Below, one piece after another: positions 23,501-26,730 of a stretch of DNA of 64,000 bases (position 1 is its first letter; each line of letters opens with the position of its first letter). Source of the stretch: G963663315 sp965208975 (GTDB lineage: Bacteria > Pseudomonadota > Gammaproteobacteria > Arenicellales > Poriferihabitantaceae); contig CBDBQH010000003.1 in the NCBI GenBank assembly GCA_965208975.1, forward strand, positions 1 through 64,000. The letters are read 5' to 3'. A model generated the notes under the pieces. It saw only the letters and a list, made by a program, of their open reading frames with translations. It had not been told where the DNA came from and made no database searches. Position numbers and translations under genes: made by a program.

Positions 23501-26398
23501 TGAAATGAAGACCTCAGGCAGGGACTTTGTGTCACTTCCGTTCAGGATCTTGTGGGTCGCCACAGCGCCTCCCGGCTTCAGCTTGACGCTTGCCATCGAC
23601 AGGGTCGCGATCACCGTTTCGTCCGATTCCACCCAGGGGTCGCCCTTCACACGGATGGGCACCTCATCCCCGGACTTGCCGGCGGCAATTTTGCCGGAAA
23701 CACAAGAGGAAGTCTCGCCGATGCCCTCCACCGTGTAGTCATCGTCGCCCAGGAAAGCGAAAGGCGGGCCACCGCTCTTGTTCAGCGTCGCCGTGCCGGT
23801 GAAACAGACCCGGTACGTGACCTCCTTGTCCGTTACCGGAACAATCGTTACCGGGAATACGCGCTCCGTGTAGCCGGAATTGCCTTCGTCCGCATTCGCG
23901 GGAGCGCTGATCGACAGGACTGGAGGGGGCAGTTCCTCGCTCACAATCTTATGGGTCGCCGTGGATGTGCCCAACTTGACGCCTGCCGGGGCATCCCCTT
24001 TGAAATCCAGGGTCGCCGTCACCGTCTCATCGAGCTCGATATCCTTATCGCCCCTCACCCGGATTTTGACCGGATTCGTGGAACGGGTCTGGCCGACAAT
24101 GATTTCTCGTTCAACACAAGAGCCAGAGGCAGCCTTGTTGCCGTCTATCACCGCGTAATCATTGCCGCTGGTGACAGACAGGCTGCTCTTGTCCCGCGTC
24201 GCCGTGCCGGAGAAGCAGACCTCGTATTTGAAAGTCTCCCGGGCGACCCGAGTCAGCGCTACATCGAAACTGCGTTCCGTGTAGCCGGAATCCCCCTCTT
24301 TCGCGTCCGCGGGAGCGCTGATCGACAGGGTATGGGGGCCATCATCGTCCAGAATCTCCACTACCGCCGTACCACCTGGCGTGGTGCTCGAAGTACTTGG
24401 CAGGGCGCTCGGAGCCCGATCCAGATTACTGGTCACCGACCGGGCGCCGGAACCGAAACCCACCGTCAGCGTCTCCGAGACCCCTTCTTCTGTGTCATCA
24501 TCCACTGTCGTCAGGGTGAGGGTCGCCACCTGTACCGTATCGGTCGCATGGCCGGTGAACACGACCGCCGGCTCCGCCGCGCTGTGCGGGGTTGAGGTGA
24601 CCAGACTGACTCCGCTATTGACAGCGGCGCCGGACGCCAGGGTGAGACGATAGTCGGCTGCCGTAATCCCGGCGCCGGTCACCGACAGCGGCGCCGTCAC
24701 CACCTCGTTATCATAGAGTCTGCGACCCAGCGTGACCGTAATCGTCTCCTCGCCGCCGTCCTCGAAAATCCCCCCGGAACCGGAACGCGCCAGCTTTACC
24801 GGGGTGTCATCGTTGTCCAGCACCAGCACCGTTGCCGAATTCCTGTTACCCGGCTTGTAACCTGTGCCAGCCCGCACCGTTACCTTGACCGCACCGCTCG
24901 GCTCGTCCACTGTATCTGGCAACGTTGCGAAGAAGTGGCCGGTACCTTCCGTATCGGCTGTGATCTTTACCGTCTTCGCTCCCTCCTTTTTCGAATCCAG
25001 AAAGTCTGCGTTCGGCGCGTCCTCCACGTACAGGTTCACGGTCAGATCGTTCTTCGGCTTCGGCAAGACGTGTATATGGAAACCCGCATTTTTGCCCTCC
25101 TGTATCCGTTTCCGGAGAGTCTCGCTGTTGGTAATGGTAACCACCGGCGTGTCGTCGTCCAGAATCGTGTAGGTCGCCCTGGATGTGCCCAACTTGACGT
25201 TTGTCGGGAGGGTAGGCGTAGGCCGGCAGAATTGATCCGCACAGAACGACAGGCTCGCGATGATCGTCTCGTCTTCTTCGATAGTTGTATCTCCCCTCAC
25301 ACGGAACCCGAACGCCGTGGAGACCTTCTCTCCGACTTTGAACGGGAAAGTATGGCATCGACCTCTACTAACACGGCCATCAAGCAGGAAGACGTAGTCA
25401 GCGTGGTCTCCAAGCGAGTCTGAAGACCAACTGGTAGTTCTGGTGGCCTGTATCGCCGTACCAGTACTCAAAAAGCAAGCCCTATAAAAAAAACTGCTGG
25501 TAGCTGGCGAGGAAAGGCTTACACTGAATTTACCTTCAACAGAGGGGTTGGGGAAATCATCACCCTCTTTCGCGTCCGCAGGAGCGCTGATCGACAGGAC
25601 CGGGGTATCATCGTCCAGAATCCTGTGAGTCACCACGGCTGTGCCCAGCCTGACATTTGCCGGGGCTCGCCGAATCGACAGAGTCGCTTTCACTGTCTCA
25701 TCGGGCTCCATATCGGTATCTTTTACCACAAGGATTCGTTTGCCAGAACTCAAAGATCCGGCCCTGATTTCTCCGTCAGTGCAGTGGTTAAGGGTTGGGT
25801 CTTCGGTAACGTCTTGAATTGTGTAGTCGCTCGTTCGATCCGCCGTGCCGGTGAAGCAGAGCCGGTAAGCGACATCTTGCGCAAATCCGTTCAATCGTAT
25901 AGCGAAGTTCCGGCTCGTGGAATCAGCATTCTCATACGCATCCGCGGGAGCGCTGAGCGAGAGGATACGAGGACCATCGTCGTCGTTTACATATATCGTA
26001 CTGATCCGCTTGTTGCCGATTTGATAGTCGGGCGGAGTGGTGGCGCTCTCCTGCACCACTACGCTCGCCAGACCGTTCGGCTCGGCTTCACGGTCCTGTA
26101 CCGTCGGTACACTGTACGATACAGCGGAAACACCGGCCTTGAACGTCACCTCTTTGAGGCCTTTACGTGAGGGATGAATAAAGCTCGCCCCCGGCACATC
26201 CAACACGTTCAGCTTCACCGTCAGGTCTTTTGTCGGCGCCGGATTGGCGAATATCTTGAAATTCAGGCGTTCGCCCTCCAGCACCGGAGCGTTATTCGCG
26301 GCGGTAACCACAGGCAGGGAGGTTTGTGCATGCGCCCCGCTGCCGAACCCCGTGATCAGGGGCAGGCCGAGCAATAACGCCAGCGCCCCCCGGCGCAC
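161..26398 (-). CDS. Giant secreted Calx-beta repeat protein (3' end frameshifted, continues past left edge)
   Basis: This is a secreted, probably surface-exposed giant protein of unknown target. After a signal peptide (Arg-Arg, a Leu-rich core, AHA|Q cleavage) the whole chain is Calx-beta-type modules of about 120 residues. Each begins with a segment like LTVEEG-x-TYTV and ends with VTDNDAT or ITDDEE, the Asp-rich calcium-binding edge of the fold. I estimate about 70 modules. The first 20 or so are diverse and some carry paired Cys; the later ones fall into recurring types arranged in a 13-module unit of 1,588 residues. I chose GTG 26398 because it sits directly before the signal peptide. 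The frame is open up to GTG 26575, which would add a 59-residue Arg/Pro/Trp-rich leader. The stop at 161 follows a one-base insertion at 250-252 and is probably not the true end. By analogy with the paralogue at 45.5-51 kb, the missing C-terminus may be an autotransporter barrel; that is inference. It could act in adhesion or as a surface layer. Confidence 0.85.
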   Translation of the reverse strand: MRRGALALLLGLPLITGFGSGAHAQTSLPVVTAANNAPVLEGERLNFKIFANPAPTKDLTVKLNVLDVPGASFIHPSRKGLKEVTFKAGVSAVSYSVPTVQDREAEPNGLASVVVQESATTPPDYQIGNKRISTIYVNDDDGPRILSLSAPADAYENADSTSRNFAIRLNGFAQDVAYRLCFTGTADRTSDYTIQDVTEDPTLNHCTDGEIRAGSLSSGKRILVVKDTDMEPDETVKATLSIRRAPANVRLGTAVVTHRILDDDTPVLSISAPADAKEGDDFPNPSVEGKFSVSLSSPATSSFFYRACFLSTGTAIQATRTTSWSSDSLGDHADYVFLLDGRVSRGRCHTFPFKVGEKVSTAFGFRVRGDTTIEEDETIIASLSFCADQFCRPTPTLPTNVKLGTSRATYTILDDDTPVVTITNSETLRKRIQEGKNAGFHIHVLPKPKNDLTVNLYVEDAPNADFLDSKKEGAKTVKITADTEGTGHFFATLPDTVDEPSGAVKVTVRAGTGYKPGNRNSATVLVLDNDDTPVKLARSGSGGIFEDGGEETITVTLGRRLYDNEVVTAPLSVTGAGITAADYRLTLASGAAVNSGVSLVTSTPHSAAEPAVVFTGHATDTVQVATLTLTTVDDDTEEGVSETLTVGFGSGARSVTSNLDRAPSALPSTSSTTPGGTAVVEILDDDGPHTLSISAPADAKEGDSGYTERSFDVALTRVARETFKYEVCFSGTATRDKSSLSVTSGNDYAVIDGNKAASGSCVEREIIVGQTRSTNPVKIRVRGDKDIELDETVTATLDFKGDAPAGVKLGTSTATHKIVSEELPPPVLSISAPANADEGNSGYTERVFPVTIVPVTDKEVTYRVCFTGTATLNKSGGPPFAFLGDDDYTVEGIGETSSCVSGKIAAGKSGDEVPIRVKGDPWVESDETVIATLSMASVKLKPGGAVATHKILNGSDTKSLPEVFISVPRAEGLDVVNGVTYIPEKAGVFGEVTKLRVHTVAPLDVELLFVCLKISSTGPNRLGRGGQEGVKQISIPHLEKASVDHVITWNDDNRDQRDTDVSVALLPPSDSSCKQTGYTVSDTRQTSNKFRIIDDDPTVVTLTAPDSSMIEADDTATAQVTVTLSRRLVAGEVIEVPLSLSTLNGVRLPGHATPDFEVAVTGSGVSSAGLNTVAPKLTFTGHAKDRVQTATMTFTPVEKRFDSDKVDNSVTVTLAGNVVLGDTRVAATNVGGGARRGKSYSAELDLLEQVVSLKLEPKSLTVPEGAEYGDGSNQYKVSLKTKPTHPVTVTIVSTGDVVTDGPDDREGTWSKSETLTFAVADWDKERIVKVHAYGDADAMNDQVTLKHTASGGDYGAVTGEVEVTVIDPHKRGITVTPTELTVAEADDSSTAAIREDQATYTIKLDSQPVGGTVTINLASAATGVATVSPPSLSFDASNWSAAQTVTVTAVGDDTHNADDQRETSIIHTLSATGSDYADDTIGNVTVTVTDDDEAETIASSFPATADEGDTGHTDHVFGVTLSQALSAGESVTVGLCILPYPISTATRKETSTDTGFDYDVRASGDLSSILPQTKDFCHYASLGPADGLSRDVFVARVYGDTDLEADETVQVGMSVTAAPERFIYSPSGKDFKIVNDDAPVIAISGGDAVTEGGAATFTVTAEPAPLSALTVNLNVADAANADYLTSGDAGTEGAKTVTIPLGQSSVTHSVVTTADSTDEPDGDITVTVVADTADPATYTASGTNGSATVKVQDDDETTVTLTTPDAAADEDGEDTAQVMLALGRALRAGESLAAPLAFTGGVLGTDFTLAAQTPLPTGVTFSGSTVTFTGSAAGSATTATVVLTALPDVDAADDTITVSIPAKSSGEAPILMATGLGGGATGTVTANHGTITVTDNDKRGLTFTPDKLTVTEGGSGRYTVKLDTQPTEAVTVAITSDNASVTIADTDSVTKGIQNTLTFTTSNWNQAQEVTVSAAQDDTSTTWPVVTLSHAVAGAEGSDYGSSQNKDLKVTVTDTTVPVIRIARTSAATLTEGSTASFTVTAEPAPASALTVHLNVVDALTQFDRDFSYVAAGNQGRQTVTIKPGETTATHTVATVDDEDKGEDALPADEPDAAVTVTVLADTSDPATYTVSGTGSSAAVTVNDNDPTKVTLRVLDSTAKEGSSDSALVSVTLSRSLFPLPGLKAFESLVVPLQFAGGELSNFTFSPPIGVSPGVTIDQKAGTVTFASSATVGRANSSVRFRLTAKHDDNAVSEKVTVSIPAKSTGEAPILGANNLGGGATGSGSGVITVEDDDEALVISKDSLTVEEGDSDTYTVKLSNQPSAAVTVEITSDNDEVTVDTDGDAKNGDQNTLTFHPTAAANLWSRAQTVTVNAGVDDDTADDEATLTHTASGGGYGTVSGKVQVTITDTTLPVVTITGGTAIEEGGDAVFTVTANPVPAQALTVHLNIADDAGSDFVAGGESGDEGAKTVTIPTGGTATYRVATVNDTADEANGQVTVTVVADTADPDTYAVGSTATASVAVRDNDATTVTLARDGTGAIVENGGTATLTVTLGRALVSGEEITAPLTVSGAGIAAGDYTLALSSGASLNRGVTLNTSTPHSAALPAVVFAGHGTHTVQVATLTLTAVNDEVDEEETLTVGFGSSSRAVMSNLDRASGTGTGGTTPSGTVAVGITDNDTAVATLVLTPDEISESGAGNVSTVTATLSTASSVATTLTVSAVAVSPTTGSDFTVSANKTLTIAAGAKASAGVVTITAVDNQVDAADKKVTVSAVASGGHGLANPGNQELTIEDDEERGITFSPASVSVTEEGSGSYTVVLDTQPTEAVTVAITSDNTELTLDGPDAATAFTASEELTFHPTEAANLWSKAQTVTVRAAADDDTANDAVKLRHAASGGDYGSVSEDLAVTITDNDTAALSLSPTALTVEEGASKTYTVALSTQPSANVTVAIGSDVTGVTVQPSTLTFSASTPATLWSTAQEVTVTVTQDDTSTTYESAKLTHTVTGADSGYGSGQNKDLVVTVTDTTKPEITIARTSAASMTEGATATFTVTATPVPAAGLEVTLNIADVANADYLTPTRQGTQTVTVPTSGSVVHSVVTTADTTDEPDGEITVTVNAGTGYTVSNTNGSAKVKVTDNDATTVKLARSGGSGAIVENGGAATLTVTLGRALVAGEEITAPLTVSGAGIEAGDYTVVSGSGASLNRGVTINTTDPHSAATPAVVFTGHTTHTVQIATLTLTAVNDEMDEGDEETLTVGFGSSSRAVMSNLDRASGTGTTGTTASGTVAVEITDNDTAVATLALTPATITESGATNVSTVTATLSTASSVATTLTVSAVAVSPATGSDFTVSSNKTLTIAAGAKASAGVVTITAVDNQVDAANKKVTVSAVASGGHGLANPADQELTIEDDEERGITFNPASVTVTEEGTQTYTVVLDTQPTEAVTVTITSDSGELTLDGPDAATAFTASEELTFHPTEAANLWSKEQTVTVNAAADDDTAPDEVQLTHAASGGDYGSVSEDLAVTITDNDTAALSLSPTALTVEEGGSKTYTVALSTQPSANVTVAIGSNVTGVTVQPSSLTFSAATAATLWSVAKTVTVTAAQDDTSTTYESAKLTHTVTGADSGYGARQNKDLVVTVTDTTKPEITIARTSAASMTEGATATFTVTATPVPAAALAVTLNIADVANADYLTPTRQGTQTVMVPTSGSVVHSVVTTADSTDEPDGEIVVTVNAGTGYTVSNTNGSAKVKVTDNDATTVTLTTPDSSAEEDSSTKTAQLVLTLGRALRANEVLAVPLGFTGGVLDTDFSLSLTAATGVALSGNTVTFTGRGGGSAMTATVTLTALHDDDAANDTVTVTIPATDSGNAPILTATNLSGGATGTVTDTHGAITVTDDDEVGITFNPASVTVTEEGTQTYTVVLDTQPTEAVTVTITSDSGELTLDGPDAATAFTASEELTFHPTEAANLWSKEQTVTVNAAADDDTAPDEVQLTHAASGGDYGSVSEDLAVTITDNDTAALSLSPTALTVEEGGSKTYTVALSTQPSANVTVAIGSNVTGVTVQPSSLTFSAATAATLWSVAKTVTVTAAQDDTSTTYESAKLTHTVTGADSGYGARQNKDLVVTVTDTTKPEITIARTSAASMTEGATATFTVTATPVPAANLEVTLNIADVANADYLASGESGHEGAKTVTVPVGGSITHNVVTTADSTDEPDGEIVVTVTAGSGYTVSNTNGSAKVKVTDNDATPVTLTTPDATATEDSSTQTAQLVLTLGRALRAGEVLAVPLGFTGGVLDTDFSLSLTAATGVGLSGNTVTFTGRAGGSATTATVTLTALHDDDAADDTVTVTIPATDSGNAPILTATNLSGGVTGTVTDTHGVITVTDDDKVGLTFDPTSVTVTEEGTQTYTVVLDTQPTEAVTVTITSDNTELTLDGPDAATAFTASEELTFHPTEAANLWSKAQTVTVNARADDDTVNDAVKLRHAASGGDYGSVSKDLAVTIADNDTAGLVIAPTALTVEEGASKTYTVALSTQPSANVTVAIASNVTGVTVQPSTLTFSASTPATLWSTAQEVTVTAAQDDTSTTYESAKLTHTVTGADSGYGTSQNKDLVVTVTDTTEPEITIARTSGASVTEGGTATFRVTAAPVPAAGLSVTLNIADVANADYLTTVRESATVMVPTSGSVVHNVVTTADSTDEPDGEIVVTVTAGSGYTVSNTNGSAKVKVTDNDATPVTLTTPDATATEDSSTQTAQLVLTLGRALRAGEVLAVPLGFTGGVLDTDFSLSLTAATGVGLSGNTVTFTGRAGGSATTATVTLTALHDDDAADDTVTVTIPATDSGNAPILTATNLSGGVTGTVTDTHGVITVTDDDKVGLTFDPTSVTVTEEGTQTYTVVLDTQPTEAVTVTITSDNTELTLDGPDAATAFTASEELTFHPTEAANLWSKAQTVTVNARADDDTVNDAVKLRHAASGGDYGSVSKDLAVTIADNDTAGLVIAPTALTVEEGASKTYTVALSTQPSANVTVAIASNVTGVTVQPSTLTFSASTPATLWSTAQEVTVTAAQDDTSTSYESAKLTHTVSGAGSGYGSGQNQDLVVTVTDTTKPEITIARTSAASMTEGATATFTVTAAPVPAAGLSVTLNIADVANADYLTTVRESATVMVPTSGSVVHSVVTTADTTDEPDGEIVVTVTAGSGAGYTVSGSNGSASVAVRDNDKTTVTLARSGGSGAIVENGGAATLTVTLGRALVSGEEITAPLMVSGAGIAAGDYTVALSSGASLNRGVTLSATDPHSAATPAVVFTGHATRTVQIATLTLTAVNDEVDEGDEETLTVGFGSSSRAVTSNLDRASGTGTTGTTASGTVAVGITDNDTAVATLVLTPSTITESEATNVSTVTATLSHASSVATTLTVSAVAVAPAVSGDFTVSANQTLTIAAGAKASSGVVTITAVDNQVDAANKKVTVSAVASGGHGLANPGNQELTITDDEERGITFSPTSVTVTEEGTKTYTVVLDTQPTEAVTVAITSDNTELTLDGPDAATAFTASEELTFHPTEAANLWSKAQTVTVNAAADDDTAPDEVQLTHAASGGDYGSVEEELEVTITDNDTAALSLSPTALTVEEGASKTYTVALSTQPSANVTVAIASNVTGVTVQPSSLTFSAATAATLWSVAKTVTVTAAQDDTSTTYESAKLTHTVTGADSGYGARQNKDLVVTVTDTTKPEITIARTSAASMTEGATATFTVTATPVPAANLEVTLNIADVANADYLASGESGHEGAKTVTVPVGGSITHNVVTTADSTDEPDGEIVVTVTAGSGYTVSNTNGSAKVKVTDNDATPVTLTTPDATATEDSSTQTAQLVLTLGRALRAGEVLAVPLGFTGGVLDTDFSLSLTAATGVGLSGNTVTFTGRAGGSATTATVTLTALHDDDAADDTVTVTIPATDSGNAPILTATNLSGGVTGTVTDTHGVITVTDDDKVGLTFDPTSVTVTEEGTQTYTVVLDTQPTEAVTVTITSDNTELTLDGPDAATAFTASEELTFHPTEAANLWSKAQTVTVNARADDDTVNDAVKLRHAASGGDYGSVSKDLAVTIADNDTAGLVIAPTALTVEEGASKTYTVALSTQPSANVTVAIASNVTGVTVQPSTLTFSASTPATLWSTAQEVTVTAAQDDTSTTYESAKLTHTVTGADSGYGTSQNKDLVVTVTDTTEPEITIARTSGASVTEGGTATFRVTAAPVPAAGLSVTLNIADVANADYLTTVRESATVMVPTSGSVVHNVVTTADSTDEPDGEIVVTVTAGSGYTVSNTNGSAKVKVTDNDATPVTLTTPDATATEDSSTQTAQLVLTLGRALRAGEVLAVPLGFTGGVLDTDFSLSLTAATGVGLSGNTVTFTGRAGGSATTATVTLTALHDDDAADDTVTVTIPATDSGNAPILTATNLSGGVTGTVTDTHGVITVTDDDKVGLTFDPTSVTVTEEGTQTYTVVLDTQPTEAVTVTITSDNTELTLDGPDAATAFTASEELTFHPTEAANLWSKAQTVTVNARADDDTVNDAVKLRHAASGGDYGSVSKDLAVTIADNDTAGLVIAPTALTVEEGASKTYTVALSTQPSANVTVAIASNVTGVTVQPSTLTFSASTPATLWSTAQEVTVTAAQDDTSTSYESAKLTHTVSGAGSGYGSGQNQDLVVTVTDTTKPEITIARTSAASMTEGATATFTVTAAPVPAAGLSVTLNIADVANADYLTTVRESATVMVPTSGSVVHSVVTTADTTDEPDGEIVVTVTAGSGAGYTVSGSNGSASVAVRDNDKTTVTLARSGGSGAIVENGGAATLTVTLGRALVSGEEITAPLMVSGAGIAAGDYTVALSSGASLNRGVTLSATDPHSAATPAVVFTGHATRTVQIATLTLTAVNDEVDEGDEETLTVGFGSSSRAVTSNLDRASGTGTTGTTASGTVAVGITDNDTAVATLVLTPSTITESEATNVSTVTATLSHASSVATTLTVSAVAVAPAVSGDFTVSANQTLTIAAGAKASSGVVTITAVDNQVDAANKKVTVSAVASGGHGLANPGNQELTITDDEERGITFSPTSVTVTEEGTKTYTVVLDTQPTEAVTVAITSDNTELTLDGPDAATAFTASEELTFHPTEAANLWSKEQTVTVNAAADDDTAPDEVQLTHAASGGDYGSVSEDLAVTITDNDTAALSLSPTALTVEEGGSKTYTVALSTQPSANVTVAIGSNVTGVTVQPSSLTFSAATAATLWSVAKTVTVTAAQDDTSTTYESAKLTHTVTGADSGYGARQNKDLVVTVTDTTKPEITIARTSAASMTEGATATFTVTATPVPAANLEVTLNIADVANADYLASGESGHEGAKTVTVPVGGSITHNVVTTADSTDEPDGEIVVTVTAGSGYTVSNTNGSAKVKVTDNDATPVTLTTPDATATEDSSTQTAQLVLTLGRALRAGEVLAVPLGFTGGVLDTDFSLSLTAATGVGLSGNTVTFTGRAGGSATTATVTLTALHDDDAADDTVTVTIPATDSGNAPILTATNLSGGVTGTVTDTHGVITVTDDDKVGLTFDPTSVTVTEEGTQTYTVVLDTQPTEAVTVTITSDNTELTLDGPDAATAFTASEELTFHPTEAANLWSKAQTVTVNARADDDTVNDAVKLRHAASGGDYGSVSKDLAVTIADNDTAGLVIAPTALTVEEGASKTYTVALSTQPSANVTVAIASNVTGVTVQPSTLTFSASTPATLWSTAQEVTVTAAQDDTSTTYESAKLTHTVTGADSGYGTSQNKDLVVTVTDTTEPEITIARTSGASVTEGGTATFRVTAAPVPAAGLSVTLNIADVANADYLTTVRESATVMVPTSGSVVHNVVTTADSTDEPDGEIVVTVTAGSGYTVSNTNGSAKVKVTDNDATPVTLTTPDATATEDSSTQTAQLVLTLGRALRAGEVLAVPLGFTGGVLDTDFSLSLTAATGVGLSGNTVTFTGRAGGSATTATVTLTALHDDDAADDTVTVTIPATDSGNAPILTATNLSGGVTGTVTDTHGVITVTDDDKVGLTFDPTSVTVTEEGTQTYTVVLDTQPTEAVTVTITSDNTELTLDGPDAATAFTASEELTFHPTEAANLWSKAQTVTVNARADDDTVNDAVKLRHAASGGDYGSVSKDLAVTIADNDTAGLVIAPTALTVEEGASKTYTVALSTQPSANVTVAIASNVTGVTVQPSTLTFSASTPATLWSTAQEVTVTAAQDDTSTSYESAKLTHTVSGAGSGYGSGQNQDLVVTVTDTTKPEITIARTSAASMTEGATATFTVTAAPVPAAGLSVTLNIADVANADYLTTVRESATVMVPTSGSVVHSVVTTADTTDEPDGEIVVTVTAGSGAGYTVSGSNGSASVAVRDNDKTTVTLARSGGSGAIVENGGAATLTVTLGRALVSGEEITAPLMVSGAGIAAGDYTVALSSGASLNRGVTLSATDPHSAATPAVVFTGHATRTVQIATLTLTAVNDEVDEGDEETLTVGFGSSSRAVTSNLDRASGTGTTGTTASGTVAVGITDNDTAVATLVLTPSTITESEATNVSTVTATLSHASSVATTLTVSAVAVAPAVSGDFTVSANQTLTIAAGAKASSGVVTITAVDNQVDAANKKVTVSAVASGGHGLANPGNQELTITDDEERGITFSPTSVTVTEEGTKTYTVVLDTQPTEAVTVAITSDNTELTLDGPDAATAFTAQRGVDVPSDRSGQSVEQGADGDGERGGGR

Positions 26399-26542
26399 AC
26401 GACTATACGCCGCAGCGGGTCTGGAGCTACGGTCATGGCGGCCGGATGGCCGGACACAGGTGGAGAACGAGCGGGCAGAGCGGGCGGAATCAGGCGGGCG
26501 CGGCCACGGCCGAATCCAGCGCCGCCATTTGCCAAACAGAAT

Positions 26543-26582
26543 CACGGCACGGCACGGCACGGCACGGCACGGCACGGCACGG
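26543..26582. repeat. Pentanucleotide microsatellite, CCGTG x8 (minus-strand reading)
   Basis: Eight perfect CACGG units on the plus strand (CCGTG on the coding strand) lie at the 5' end of the giant Calx-beta gene, just downstream of its predicted promoter. In the coding direction the tract reads as repeating PCRAV and supplies GTG codons in every frame. Slippage in it would alter the spacing between promoter and start codon or the 5' leader. Confidence 0.95.
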
Positions 26583-26585
26583 CGG

Positions 26586-26613
26586 ATTGTGCGACCCCCG
26601 TTATAAATGTCAA
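26586..26613 (-). promoter_or_regulatory. Predicted sigma70 promoter of the giant Calx-beta gene
   Basis: On the minus strand a perfect -35 TTGACA (26608-26613) is followed after 16 bases by CACAAT (26586-26591), a 4-of-6 match to the -10 box. Transcription would start around 26579, inside the CCGTG tract, so the tract forms the very 5' end of the message. The prediction is by consensus only. Confidence 0.5.
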
Positions 26614-26730
26614 GAGTTTGTGCCGCATTATATTCATAAACTTCTGTTTTCGCCTTTATGTATAGGGAGTATACACCATATATACGATAGTTTGCATATC
26701 AACCACATTCATGCTCCCCGTCGTGATAAA

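Noticed and set aside
24846..25358. Minus-strand frame of 170 codons inside the giant gene
   Set aside because: It is a different frame of the same strand with no family features and atypical composition; the Calx-beta frame explains the region.
26630..26700. Operator-like inverted repeat GTATA/TATAC upstream of aceE
   Set aside because: Five-base arms in AT-rich DNA are too short to support a regulator site, and it does not match the known PdhR site.
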